Source: Basidiobolus meristosporus CBS 931.73 (taxonomy: Eukaryota; Basidiobolomycota; Basidiobolomycetes; Basidiobolales; Basidiobolaceae). From it: 58,372 nucleotides of DNA. Of the stretch, positions 25,681-36,320 are shown piece after piece. The translations under genes were made by a program, and so were the position numbers. The notes under the pieces were generated by a model that worked only from the letters and a program-made list of their open reading frames with translations, ran no database searches and was not told where the DNA came from. The stretch is from NCBI GenBank assembly GCA_002104905.1, contig MCFE01000557.1:1-58372 (forward strand), read 5' to 3'. The stretch's first letter is position 1. Every line of letters begins with the position of its first letter.

Positions 25681-26045
25681 TGGCTTACGTCGCTAAAGGA
25701 AAACCCGGTTTCGAAGAGCAAGTCGAGGCCAAGATCCACAAGATTCGTATCACTTTGACTTCCCGTAACGTCAAGAATCTTGAGAAGGTCTGCGCCGACC
25801 TTGTCTCCCGTGCCAAGGACAAGCAACTCCGCGTCAAGGGTCCCGTCCGTCTCCCCACCAAGGTCCTTCGCATCACCACCCGTAAGACCCCCAACGGTGA
25901 GGGTTCCAAGACCTGGGATCGTTTCGAGATGAGAATCCACAAGCGTCTCATCGATCTCCACTCCCCCTCCGAGATCGTCAAGCAGATCACCTCCATCTCC
26001 ATCGAGCCCGGAGTCGAGGTCGAGGTCACCATCGCTGACGCTTAA
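25681..26045 (+). CDS. RPS20: 40S ribosomal protein S20 (uS10)
   Basis: Small-subunit protein of the 40S head. The single exon gives 121 residues. Characteristic stretches are [40 protein letters not shown] and [20 protein letters not shown]. The end is [13 protein letters not shown]. The start context CACCATGGC is strong. It is the only ribosomal protein gene in the window without an intron. A polyadenylation-like 'caaataaat' lies ~30 bp after the stop. Confidence 0.97.
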
Positions 26046-26263
26046 TTGTCTCGTCTTTACTCGGACGAATAACAAATAAATTTTTTCGGAAGATTTTTTT
26101 CCTGATTTCCTTGGTCCCATCCCGTCATGTCGGTTGTTTGAAACGATGCGGTGTTTGGTATGTGTATGTGTGTGTGTGTGTATGCGGTGATTGCATCCAG
26201 AGTGGTTATTTAAGGCGGGGGCGGCTCCTTGACCCCGGCACCCTCTTTGCCATCCTTCTAAAC

Positions 26264-26692
26264 ATGATGCACAAGTCCATTGCTCTTCTTCTTGTGTGCG
26301 CCATCCTGGGTGTTAGCCACTCTGCGCCTGTGCTGGTCGACGACTCGGGGGACATGGCGGGAGTCGGGCTGATGAAGAGGGGAAAGTTGAGTGAATCGGA
26401 AGAGCTTGATACAATTAGTGAAATCAATTACTCCAACTCATTAATCGGAAGAGTGGTAGGCGTGACTAGGACTTCGGTGGACGGACTACTTGACCTGCTG
26501 GGGATCAAGGGGACCGGTGGCCTGGATTCCATGGGGATCAGCAATATCCTGAACGACCCGGCCAAGCTGCAGCAGGTCAAGGAGATCGCGCAAAAATGGA
26601 TCGCCTCCCAAAACCAGAAGTCCAGCAACCCCACCAACCCACAGCCACTGTCCAGCCTTCTAAGCACCCTCCTGAAAAAAGAGAGGAGCTGA
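26264..26692 (+). CDS. Small secreted protein, unknown function
   Basis: 142 residues from the ATG at 26264 (a second ATG follows at once). The N-terminus KSIALLLVCAILGVSHSAPV is a clear signal peptide with a likely cut after SHS. A dibasic KR in GLMKRGKLSES, about 20 residues further on, could be a Kex2 site, so the 5' part may be a propeptide. The rest is hydrophilic with no cysteines, so it is not a disulfide-rich effector. The end is LLSTLLKKERS. A TATA-like 'ttatttaagg' lies ~55 bp upstream and a (TG)n stretch at 26160-26181. I do not recognise a family. Confidence 0.6.
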   Translation: MMHKSIALLLVCAILGVSHSAPVLVDDSGDMAGVGLMKRGKLSESEELDTISEINYSNSLIGRVVGVTRTSVDGLLDLLGIKGTGGLDSMGISNILNDPAKLQQVKEIAQKWIASQNQKSSNPTNPQPLSSLLSTLLKKERS

Positions 26693-26799
26693 GGCGAGTT
26701 GTGAAAAGTGATTGTCGGCCATGTTGTATTATTTAAATGGGGTTCATTATCTTTTTTTAAATTAACATAGAGAAACAATAAATCTCCTTTGACTATCTA

Positions 26800-29586
26800 T
26801 CATTCCCGGATCCTGCGGACCTTCTGGAGAACCTCCATGGTCCCCTCTTGCGCCAACAGCTTTCTATCTTCGTCCGACATCTCGGCTTGCGGTTGCGCGG
26901 ATTGGGTGAGTTGACCGAGCGTCTCTGGTGACCACTCGAGCCCCTTGAAAATCCCCAAGAGCCTGTGGCCTGGTGTGATGTCGATGGCTAGCAATATGTT
27001 GGTGAAGTACTCGATGTCAGTGGCCAGCTGTTTAGCGCCGAACGGGGAGATTCTTTCTAGGCCAAGGATCATCTCGCACAGTTTGCTCTGGGTGACTTGT
27101 GCCACTGAATTGATCCATCGATGGGTGATCTCGATGCGTCGGTTGGTCTCGTGGATTTGGTCGGACGAGTTCAAAGACAAAAGTCGTGGTCGTGATCCAG
27201 ATACGGATGAGCTGCGGCGTAGTCGGGGGGTATGCGCGTTACTTGAATGATCGGAAGAGACTGTGGAGTATGATCGGGCACGGTTCAACCCTGGGGGGCT
27301 TGATCGTTCACCAGCCGTGCGACTACGAGGGCTGGGTTTATCAGGCGAAAGCTTCGGTGATGATGTGTTGGTTGATGCAGGAGGTGTGGTTTCCGGAGTG
27401 ATGGATTGACTGAACGGTAGAGTATCCAGCGAGAAGCCAAACGAATCATGTCCAGAGTATGTTTCCAGCTGCTGTGGTAACGTCAACAGGTACTCACCGA
27501 TGCGAGTGATGTATATGGATGGTGAAAGACTGAACTTGGGGATTTGAAGACGCAGCGGCGAAGTGGTCCCGCTTTCATTAGAGGTCCAAGAGGGGTTCTT
27601 CTGGAAATCAACAAACTGCCTTTTGATCATGACGTAAAGAATATTAAACAAGTATCTCTGACATTGTTCAGTGAGTTTCTTCGATGCAGCATTAGGCTTC
27701 TCAAACAAGCAGAATGGTTTGCTTTTGACCGTTTCCAGTAGGCTACGCAATTCCAGGCTATTCAGAGTCGACTCTTTGAGCAGCATCAAGGAGGTAACGG
27801 TAATGTCCTGTGTAGGAATTGTGAAGTCGGTAGGGTTCGTTTCATTCACAACTATGAGATGGTCGGCCCCTTTGCCAAACGCCAGCTCTTCCCTGGTGAG
27901 ATTCTCGGTGAAAAGAACGGCTTTTCTGGCGTTGTTCTCTAACTCGGTAATTTGAGCTGCTAATCTCTGGCAAACGCCAATCAACTCCAAGCCAAGTTGG
28001 AATAGCTGCCAATTCACCTCCCGATATTCGTCTCCATCTGCTTCCTCGTCTTCGGTTATCTGTGGCAGTGTGACAGAGTTCTCATCGTTGAACAGGGACG
28101 ATAGCTGGGCACAATAGTTGCTTAACCTAGTTATTAATTTGCAGATATGCTCAGATACTGCCTTGGTCATCCCAACACTAGCAAACCCATGAGTCAAATA
28201 AAGGCACCTCGATAGCGATGCATTAAAGACGTTGAATGCTTTGGCAACAACATCGAGCATGCTACGTATGAGAGAATCGCCTGTTTCTTTCACCGAGTCA
28301 AACTTAAGGAGCTTGTCAAGTGTGATTTCAAGATAGGAGCTTTCGTACTCCGGGTACTTGCACTGATGTGCCAGAAATCCTTCAAAGATAGAATCGCCCC
28401 AATGACTTAGGTCAGTGGTCAAGTTGCCTTGATTCTGTTCGTATAGCTGGTTTAGCAGACGTTCAACATTGCTGCCAAACTTCTCAGACGCCTTAAAGGC
28501 CCTGATGAGCTCGGGTAAAGAGTCAGTCATAGGGCGCTGACCGACCAGTAAATCGACTTGCGAGGGGAACGAAGGCCTCAACGAACGGAAAAGACTGCAG
28601 ATAAGGGCATAAATGACTGAGCCAGGCTTGGGGAAGATCTCTGTACACCAGCCTTTTTCTTGGTTCAACACGATAAAGACTTCTTCGAAAAACTTGGGTA
28701 AAAAGTCTCCCAAGTTGGCGGAGGAGATCTTTGCAGCTGAAAGGTTGCTGCCATCCGGCCTTTCTGCGAATGAGTCTTCCCACTGTTTCGACAAAGAGGC
28801 TGTACGGTGATGAAAGTAGGTCTCCAGGAAAACCTCTTCTTTGTTGATTCGGCTGAAAATGCCGTATAGATCCTTGCAATCCTTAGTTTCTCTACCATCA
28901 ATTGCCGTGCTGAGTAAGGGTTGCAATGCATGCTCCAGCTGAGTCTTCAGGTTTTCCAATAACTTCAGTCTTTCCTCGTATTCATGGGAATCTTGGAACA
29001 TTGCTAGACTATTCTGTGCTTCTTCCAATCGACTGGTGACGTCAAGGTACGCTTTTTTGGCCATCAAGGAGCTAACTTCAGCACCAAGATTATTCCAGGT
29101 TTCTGCTTCGCGCAAGACGTTCTTGGATGCCTCCATTCGAGATTTGATCAGCTCCAGCTTTACCAGATCATACAGCGTATTATCCTCTTTCTGAACCACG
29201 TTCGCCAGCTCTTGATTGATATTGGCGATTTTCCCTTTCGCCGACACCGCCTCTTGCTTGATGATTTCCAGGTCATATATTATTCGGGGCAAATTCTTGG
29301 TGACACTCTCGCACGTTGTCTCGAGTCGTTTGTTCAGCTCATGACTTAGTAGCTGTAGCCTGGTGACATACATAAAGGCCTGCTTTTCCAACGTTGTATT
29401 CAGCGGTTCACCCTCGGTTAACTTCGACTCCTCACTGTCATTACTCAATGCGCTAATCTCTGAGGCGGTATCGTCGGAGTTTCTTTGTTTTAGGATGCGG
29501 GAGGAGTTGTCACTGGATAGTGAGCTGTTGATCCAATCTTTGAGGACAAAATTAGGAGATAGAAAGGCGTTGAAGTTGCCTGACAT
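26800..29586 (-). CDS. COG7: Conserved oligomeric Golgi complex subunit 7
   Basis: Subunit of lobe B of the COG tether, which captures recycling vesicles at the Golgi and maintains glycosylation enzymes. It is an uninterrupted ORF of 928 residues. The N-terminus FLSPNFVLKDWINSSL matches the COG7 signature (FxxDDFDVKEWIN). A helical stretch NLPRIIYDLEIIKQEAVSAK and SRMEASKNVLREAETWNNL follows. Near the C-terminus are PKFSLSPSIYITRIGEYLLT and GAKQLATDIEYFTNILLAID, both strong family matches. A Ser/Pro-rich insert of ~120 residues lies between these two, longer than in animal COG7 (~770 residues in all). It converges on the small secreted protein gene, with ~105 bp between stops. Confidence 0.9.
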   Translation of the reverse strand: MSGNFNAFLSPNFVLKDWINSSLSSDNSSRILKQRNSDDTASEISALSNDSEESKLTEGEPLNTTLEKQAFMYVTRLQLLSHELNKRLETTCESVTKNLPRIIYDLEIIKQEAVSAKGKIANINQELANVVQKEDNTLYDLVKLELIKSRMEASKNVLREAETWNNLGAEVSSLMAKKAYLDVTSRLEEAQNSLAMFQDSHEYEERLKLLENLKTQLEHALQPLLSTAIDGRETKDCKDLYGIFSRINKEEVFLETYFHHRTASLSKQWEDSFAERPDGSNLSAAKISSANLGDFLPKFFEEVFIVLNQEKGWCTEIFPKPGSVIYALICSLFRSLRPSFPSQVDLLVGQRPMTDSLPELIRAFKASEKFGSNVERLLNQLYEQNQGNLTTDLSHWGDSIFEGFLAHQCKYPEYESSYLEITLDKLLKFDSVKETGDSLIRSMLDVVAKAFNVFNASLSRCLYLTHGFASVGMTKAVSEHICKLITRLSNYCAQLSSLFNDENSVTLPQITEDEEADGDEYREVNWQLFQLGLELIGVCQRLAAQITELENNARKAVLFTENLTREELAFGKGADHLIVVNETNPTDFTIPTQDITVTSLMLLKESTLNSLELRSLLETVKSKPFCLFEKPNAASKKLTEQCQRYLFNILYVMIKRQFVDFQKNPSWTSNESGTTSPLRLQIPKFSLSPSIYITRIGEYLLTLPQQLETYSGHDSFGFSLDTLPFSQSITPETTPPASTNTSSPKLSPDKPSPRSRTAGERSSPPGLNRARSYSTVSSDHSSNAHTPRLRRSSSVSGSRPRLLSLNSSDQIHETNRRIEITHRWINSVAQVTQSKLCEMILGLERISPFGAKQLATDIEYFTNILLAIDITPGHRLLGIFKGLEWSPETLGQLTQSAQPQAEMSDEDRKLLAQEGTMEVLQKVRRIRE

Positions 29587-29907
29587 TGTTCATTCGAAAT
29601 AGAAGCGAAGTGAATAAGTGAACGGAGATGGCCACGAAGTTGTTGGCTCTATGCTAGTCTCGAAAAATGGGATAATTGTGGTTCGAAATAAATGTTGCTT
29701 ATAATCCACATAGGTTAAATTAAGGATTGATACGTCACTGAAATCGGTTCGCCATCATTTATCGTGAAGACAACACTCTCTTGATTAGCACGAGTAACAG
29801 CGCTCAGGTTGACTCAAATGGGATGGATTTATTACTTGGTGTCTCTTTATCTGCTCTCTAGGCTATATGAAGAGAAAACACTACGGTCCTGCCCGGGGGA
29901 ATTATCA
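29587..29907. other. Intergenic region upstream of COG7
   Basis: COG7 promoter region on the left; 3' end of the Nse6/SLF2-like gene on the right. No other gene is seen. Confidence 0.4.
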
Positions 29908-32514
29908 TTATGGGATCTGGGAGAGTAGCGGGTGTCTATCAGCGGGAGTTGTGCTAGGATGGGGTGAATTCAAGCTTAGGTTGTTGGTAGTTTGTATCAC
30001 GGGCTTGAGACACTGCAAAAAATAAGCGGACTGACAAACGTTGGATAATATCCTTGACCTACACAGGATGTCACGGTTAGAAAGACTCGATTGAAGGCGC
30101 GTGATGTGTATCGACTTACTCTGGTCCGGTCCAGGAATGCCGCTTTGGAGTCCACTGTTGCAAATACAATGACGCAAATCTTAGTGACGCTGTGGGAAGA
30201 AAGTTGACATCAACATCACCCTCACCTATCTTGCTATTCAGTCTTCTCAGGAAAGTGGAAATCATTTGAACGGATTTCTATACACAACACATTCAGTCCC
30301 GCACCTATAGCAAGCAATCATGAAAGGTGCACCATACCGGAGATTGTGCCAGTTCGCTTTCGTCGCCAAATATGAAATCCAACAAAATGATGATCAAGTA
30401 CAGCTCTCTATAATTGGTATCTTGATGGATGGTGAATTTCGTGTTGTCAATTATCATTCGAGCCACCTCTCCCCATGTATCGCCTCCCTGCAATGAGGGT
30501 GTACTGGTGCCTTCGGGGTTAAGGGTAAGGCGTAGGAACCTCATCGAAAGCTCTTGACGAAATAGCTTTCCTCTTGTAGAGCACTTGGACAATGTCTCTA
30601 ATAGGCGGATTTGATGTCTTAGTGATCCTTCGAAACATTTGGATGTAAATTCCACTACTTTTTCGCACTAGATTCGCAAGAAAATGTTAAAAGAGCCTCA
30701 CACCACATTGTGCTTCTGGCAATACATACGCCTAAAGGCCATTCCTCCTCGGAATAAAATTCATTGAAGCACTACGTTCAGGCCTGTCTCAATGTCGTAG
30801 AACAAATCAGTCAGTGTATTGTCCAAGAGGAGTATCATCATCAACCGAATCAATCGATGGATCTCTTCTGGGCGATAATGCTTTACTCTAAGTTCAACCC
30901 GGATTAGTACTTGCTCAACTGTAGACAAAGGAAATCCAATAAAATACCCTCGTTTGATTGAATAAACCATTAAACGGATCAAAAGCTGCAGATTGAATAC
31001 TGGAAGTGGTCTGGCTTCGGTCTGGCTTGTCTATGAGAAAGCGTTTAGGATTGAGGAAGTGCAAAGTCATACAACTTGGGGCTTACCTGAACTTGATGTA
31101 CTCTCTGTCTCAAATACAGAGACGGAGCTATCGGTGAATCGAAACCCATCTTCAAGAAGCTCTTGGCTCGCTCCGAATTTTTTGAGGGATTCAATGAAAT
31201 CATCAAATGGTATATGCAAATCCTATTCGATGTCAACAGAATGTAGTATTGAATGGAAAATGGCATTATCTACCGTGACCGACAAAGCGTACATCAGAGT
31301 GGCAGTGGCTGCATCAGCATAACGCGGATCAGCCTCGAATATTGCTAGTGTGGAAGAGCAGATGTTAGGTATATGAGGCAGATGCCGACCATGAGGAATC
31401 TCGAACCGATATCGCGCAGCCAGCTATAAATATCCCTGGGTAATGTTTCCACTGAATCGCAATACAACTGGATCAAGCCACTCTCAAGAAAAACGAGGGT
31501 GGATTCTGGATCTGAACGTCGGCGGGTTAGTATGCAACAAGTATTCATGCTATGGCCTAGCCTGTGGATACCTTTTGCAAATTGGTTGACGACGCGGAAG
31601 AAAGGATGGGTGAGTGGCAACTTGATTCTTGCTTTTGGCAAACTCTAATAGCCTTTAGATTAGTCGCGGTGGATGTATTGGTGGACTGATAATGAAAAAC
31701 ACCTTCGGCCAATCCACAAAGAACAAACACTTGATGTCTTGGTACTCGTTCAAATCGCTAGCTAGAATCTTGAAACGATACCATCGGATCAGGGTCATCC
31801 ATCAAATGGACAAGATTGAAGCACTACCAACCTCCGCTAACCTCATCCCCTTTTCTTCTGGTAAAATCTGCGTGGAAAGCTCGGTAGTATCATACATTGT
31901 GATATCCTCCTCGTGGCTATCTAGTAACTTCAAACGGTTTGAGTTCACGGTGTGTAGAAATGATGAGCCGGGTGCCCTATTTAAACTTTGGTATATTTAC
32001 ACTCTTCTCCTTCAATATTTTGTCGAGGGATTGCAGAGTCAATCCAGTAGAGTCGAGGGAGGCTTTTTCGCTTAACAAACTATTTAATGAGAATCGATAT
32101 GGTTTTGACTCCTCTTTGGCTTCAACTTCATCGTCCACGTTGTCAGGATGTGATTTTTCTTTCCCCCTGCCCTGCTCCGGTAAAGAGCTGCGACGGATTT
32201 CAATTTGGACCCTATATTGCTGATTAACCACATTTCCATGAATGCATACTGGTCTTTGTGATGGAAATGTTCTCACCTTGGTTCATATTTATGGTCTGCA
32301 TGTACATGATTTACGAGCTCATCATCCTCGTCGTCTAAAAACTGTAGTATAGCTTTAGACACAAGTATTGTAACTCAGCTTTATGTGCGCGTCTAACCTC
32401 AGGAATTGCTTCACTGTCACTCAAGTCCGAATCATCACTAAAACGAATAGGCGCGGATTTCGTATTTACTTTCTCCTCTATACACTCAACATTAGCTTTC
32501 GGTATACTCTCCAT
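29908..32514 (-). CDS. Probable Nse6/SLF2-like Smc5/6 loading factor
   Basis: A multi-exon gene whose exact structure I could not fix. The start MESIPKANVECIEEK at 32514 leads an acidic region, SDDSDLSDSEAIPE. Then come YRFSLNSLLSEK and SLDKILKEKSVNIPKF. Helical segments follow: LPRDIYSWLRDI spliced to AIFEADPRYADAATATLMYA; LHIPFDDFIESLKKFG; and LIRLMVYSIKRGYF. Next are HQIRLLETLSKCSTRGKLFR and YLIIILLDFIFGDES. The order, particularly the 'H-x-I-x-LLE-x-L-x-x-CSxRG' segment and the leucine-rich repeats before it, resembles the FAM178/SLF2 (Nse6) family that recruits Smc5/6 to DNA damage. The similarity is by eye and weak. The 3' exon near 29908 is a guess. Confidence 0.45.
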
Positions 32515-33169
32515 TACCCTCCCTCTTTACTTACTCCGCTTTGAGCTGGCATTTGACTCAGGAGTACTGATAACAATAGAACGGAATTTAAGCGTTCATT
32601 CGACAAAAATGAAGGACAAATATTAGAACCTAAGTACCTGTCCTCTGTGACTACAGGCACTTTGGCAAAAAAATTGGTGATAAGTGTGTTCCTGTTGCCA
32701 AAAACGAACAAGACGTGACTCGTGAGTGAAAGTTGGTGTTGTTTAATATCGAGTGTTAAACCTTACCCTTCCGGTTTTTTGGCAACGCGGCTTCGAGTAG
32801 AAGACATGTCAAAAGATTTCCTGTGTTCAATTAGTGTGTGTCTTGTTTGGAAGAATTTGGGTTTATTATGCACGTTGCTTCCAGACTATATGTAGATTCG
32901 TGAAGCACTCTATTGTTTCTCTATATGCTACTTGACAATGACCAAGTAGCTGAGACTGAAATGAAAACAAATCACAGCAAGGTAATTATTTTGACTTAAC
33001 TCCACCAGATTGAAATTAAGTAATTTTACTTAATTCTAGCATATCTATAACCGCCCGCGTCACACTTGTCTATTCATATTTTAGATAACTAGCACCTCCC
33101 CAACTTGGGCCGCTTGGCTGTTCCGTAATTAACTTACCTCCCTCGACTCAGACCCCAATATAAAGAAAC
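32515..33169. promoter_or_regulatory. Divergent promoter region Nse6-like / TRAPPC13
   Basis: A 655-bp spacer between two divergent starts. It contains short AT-rich palindromic stretches around 32990-33030 ('ttaagtaattttacttaatt'). No gene is supported. Confidence 0.4.
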
Positions 33170-34474
33170 ATGGCCACTCCGCATACCCAAAGTTCTGATA
33201 AGGACGACCAAATGGTTGGTCTAAAGCTCATGCGACTTTCTAGACCATCTTTGGCTATGGCGCAACCCATATTTTATGAGAATGGCACAGGTACACTTGC
33301 AGAAACTTTACATCAGCTCGCCCTTAACGACCCTACCGTACTGGAGAATAGGTCCAAAGATACCACGGACACCTCCTCGTTGCGACTTCGGGATTTCGGC
33401 TTGAGCGAAACCTTAATTTTACCGAATTCTTGGGGGAGCATTTACCTTGGGGAATTCCTCACCTGCTATCTGTGCCTCAATAACGAGAGCCCACAGCCAG
33501 TTAGAGAGCTCAGCGTCAAGGTTGAGCTTCAAACAACCTCCAAACGGTTCCCCCTAGCTGATACCACCACCTCCCCAGTGGAGAATTTCCTCCCCAACCA
33601 AACTAACGAGCTTGTTGTTCAGCACGAGGTTAAAGAGCTCGGTATCCATATCCTCGTATGTTCAGTACAGTACCTGACACATACCGAAGAAAGGAAATTC
33701 TTCCGAAAGTTTTTCAAATTTCAAATCCAAAACCCCTTGGCTGTCAAGACCAAAGTAAACAATAGTCATGGCGGTAAGATGTTGCTGGAAATCCAGCTAC
33801 AAAATGTGGCAGCAAGTTCCATGCATCTTGAAAACCTGCGCTTCGAACCCTCAGAGCCCTTTAATCACACCGATCTGAACCAAATCCAAGGGGACTCTGA
33901 TCATCAGGGCAACGTGGACCAGCACAGTATTTTTGGCGTAGGAGATATGCTGGCACCTAAAGACATCCGTCAGTACGTCTATATGCTATATCCAAAGTCG
34001 CTGAATGACATTACTGCTCGCACCACAAACGTTCTAGGGAAACTCGATATTGTGTGGCGCTCAGTACTGGGCGAATTCGGACGACTCCAGACTAGCCCGC
34101 TCATGCGTAAACCACCCACGCTCGAGAAGGTCGAGTTGAATGTAATCGAATCACCACTGAATATCTTCTTGGAGGAGCCGTTCCGGATCCGATGCAGACT
34201 TAGCAATCGTACATCGTCCCCCATGCATGTCAACCTAACTACTAACAAGGCGAAGATGGGATCGATCCTCATCACCGGCCATTCGAGTAAATATCTAGGT
34301 GACGTCCCAGCAAATGACTCGGTGGATCTCTCCCTCGACTTCGTCCCACTTGCCCCAGGTCTCCAAAGGATTGGCGGTATTCGGGTGCTGGATACCCTTG
34401 GTGGATACGCCCAAGACTTCGACTACCTGTGGGATGTCTTCGTTTCCTACGAGAAAGACCAGCCGGATAGGTGA
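33170..34474 (+). CDS. TRAPPC13: TRAPP complex subunit 13
   Basis: Subunit of TRAPPIII-type complexes, which act as Rab GEFs in ER-Golgi traffic and autophagy. The single exon gives 434 residues, close to the animal length (~417). Strong matches include LKLMRLSRPSLAMAQPI, the long-range GLSETLILPNSWGSIYLGE, VKVELQTTSKRFPL, and HEVKELGIHILVCSVQYLT. RKFFKFQIQNPLAVKTK and LGKLDIVWRSVLGEFGRLQT follow. The fold is predicted to be beta-sandwich without catalytic residues. It shares an upstream region with the Nse6-like gene. Confidence 0.93.
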   Translation: MATPHTQSSDKDDQMVGLKLMRLSRPSLAMAQPIFYENGTGTLAETLHQLALNDPTVLENRSKDTTDTSSLRLRDFGLSETLILPNSWGSIYLGEFLTCYLCLNNESPQPVRELSVKVELQTTSKRFPLADTTTSPVENFLPNQTNELVVQHEVKELGIHILVCSVQYLTHTEERKFFRKFFKFQIQNPLAVKTKVNNSHGGKMLLEIQLQNVAASSMHLENLRFEPSEPFNHTDLNQIQGDSDHQGNVDQHSIFGVGDMLAPKDIRQYVYMLYPKSLNDITARTTNVLGKLDIVWRSVLGEFGRLQTSPLMRKPPTLEKVELNVIESPLNIFLEEPFRIRCRLSNRTSSPMHVNLTTNKAKMGSILITGHSSKYLGDVPANDSVDLSLDFVPLAPGLQRIGGIRVLDTLGGYAQDFDYLWDVFVSYEKDQPDR

Positions 34475-34696
34475 GAATCTGCGGCTACCAACAACATAAC
34501 CATACATAGCACACTTATCCCCACGCATCTGTTCACCAATAATAAATAGAAGTCTACGAAAGAATTGAATATTCACTTGAACAAGTCTACTAATACGGTT
34601 TATTTTCGTGCTAAGACAAAGGCATTTGCCAACATACAAATTCCCAATCAAACGAAGAATCGCGTCAAGTGGTGATCATCGTACGAGGCAGAAAAC

Positions 34697-35196
34697 TTAG
34701 GCCTTGACGGCGAACTTGCGTTGAGGGAAGTGGATATCCTTCTTTTGTTGCTTGACAGTCTTGCGGGTGCTCTCGAACTTGGTCAAACGGCGACGAATAG
34801 CACGGGTCTTCTTGTGACGAAGGTCCAAGGGAAGGTACTTGCGGCCCTCTTGTTTGTACAAAAGACGGATGTTTTGACGCTCAGTTTGAGTGATGACGGT
34901 AAGAACACGAGCAATGGACTTGCGGACAGCGTTGCTAATATACAATGATAAATATACTAATCGATGCCACGTAGGATACGCTAGATAGGGGCTTACATGC
35001 GGGTCAACTTGGAGGCAGCGCCACCAGCAACCTTTTGAACTCTCAAGGAAGAAAGTTCTTGCTTGAGCTCGTCAAGTTCTTTCTTGAGTTCGTCCTTGGA
35101 CTTGTTGCGGAGTTCGTGAGCCTTGACTTTAGCCTAATGAAATGTCGTCAGCTTCTGTGTGTGTGGCAGTAAATGTGTAGCATGAAAACTAACCAT
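34697..35196 (-). CDS. RPL35: 60S ribosomal protein L35 (uL29)
   Basis: Large-subunit protein at the polypeptide exit tunnel, near the SRP docking site. Exon 1 (35194-35196) is the ATG alone. Exon 2 (34997-35133) reads [20 protein letters not shown] and [18 protein letters not shown]. Exon 3 (34697-34934) gives [19 protein letters not shown] and [19 protein letters not shown], ending RKFAVKA. The splice joints restore the full uL29 sequence (~124 residues). Confidence 0.96.
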
Positions 35197-35591
35197 CTTT
35201 GGATGAATGGATACAAAGTCAGCCGATGGATAACGAAGTAAGAGGGGGAACTCTTCTCAGCATGGACTTGATATTTTATGACAGACGATTACTCGGTCCC
35301 CAAAATCAACATCAAAATTGAATGATTTTTTTTTACTTCATCGCCCAGCCTTTAGGCGAGACCATCACGCCAACTGCTCTCTGCTTGATCGTAGCAAAAA
35401 AGAAAAAAATGGACTTGATGTAAATTCCAGGATTTCAGCCAATCATCGGCAAGCCTCCAAGCCCTGGGTATCTGAAGAAAATTTTCCCAAGAGGGATTCG
35501 GGTTCGGCAGGGTAACAAAATACCGCATTTTTCTTGTAGAGTTCCTTCTTTTTTCTCTTTAGCGGAAGCGTTTTTCCATTAATTTTTAATC
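35197..35591. promoter_or_regulatory. Divergent promoter of RPL35 and RPS11
   Basis: A second head-to-head ribosomal gene pair, 395 bp apart. It contains T- and A-runs and a pyrimidine-rich tract ('ttccttcttttttctcttt') just upstream of RPS11. Confidence 0.5.
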
Positions 35592-36123
35592 ATGTCTGCT
35601 GAGCAAGTAAGTTGCAAGTGGAAGTTACGTATGTGATGAGGATGCTAACCTCATGTTTCTGCGTACTGCTTAGGTTGAGAGAGCTTTCCAAAAGCAAGTT
35701 GGTATTTTCCAAAACGCCAAGGTTGTCGGTGCCAAGAAGAGCCGCAACCTCCGCTGGTACAAGGATGTTGGTCTTGGCTTCAAGACCCCCAAGGAGGCCA
35801 TTGAAGGTCAATACATTGACAAGAAGTGCCCTTTCACTGGTGATGTCAGCATTCGTGGACGTATTCTCACCGGTGTTGTCATCTCCACCAAGATGAAGAA
35901 CACCCTCATCATCCGTCGTGAATACCTTCACTACATTCCCAAGTACAACCGTTACGAGAAGCGTCACAAGAACCTTGCCGCTCACGTGTCTCCCTGCTTC
36001 CGTGTCGAGAACGGCGATATGGTCACCGTTGGCCAATGCCGTCCCTTGTCCAAGACCGTCCGCTTCAACGTCCTCAAGGTCCAAAAGAAGACCCAAGGCA
36101 GCAAGCAATTCGCCAAGTTCTAG
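35592..36123 (+). CDS. RPS11: 40S ribosomal protein S11 (uS17)
   Basis: Small-subunit rRNA-binding protein. Exon 1 (35592-35606) encodes MSAEQ; exon 2 (35674-36123) continues [37 protein letters not shown] and [20 protein letters not shown]. The core [20 protein letters not shown] and [15 protein letters not shown] are invariant. It ends QGSKQFAKF. Length about 154 residues. Confidence 0.97.
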
Positions 36124-36320
36124 ATTTGTTCTGTTATAAATAATAAAGCTTGGTTCATTTATATCGCAACTTCCATGGATTTTAACGATGCATACATCAA
36201 CAATCACACCCACATATACACACTCACCCTCAGGTTCAATGCTCAATAGCCGATGATTTATATTGGGATGGTTTAGAGAGTTTTCTTTATATAATAATGA
36301 TGAGACATAGCTTATACAGT

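Noticed and set aside
25647-26120. 157-codon minus-strand frame opposite RPS20
   Set aside because: It is a shadow of the ribosomal gene; low-complexity Gly/Asp/Leu composition arises from the complementary codon bias.
35590-36246. 218-codon minus-strand frame opposite RPS11
   Set aside because: Same reason: the sense frame is unmistakably uS17.
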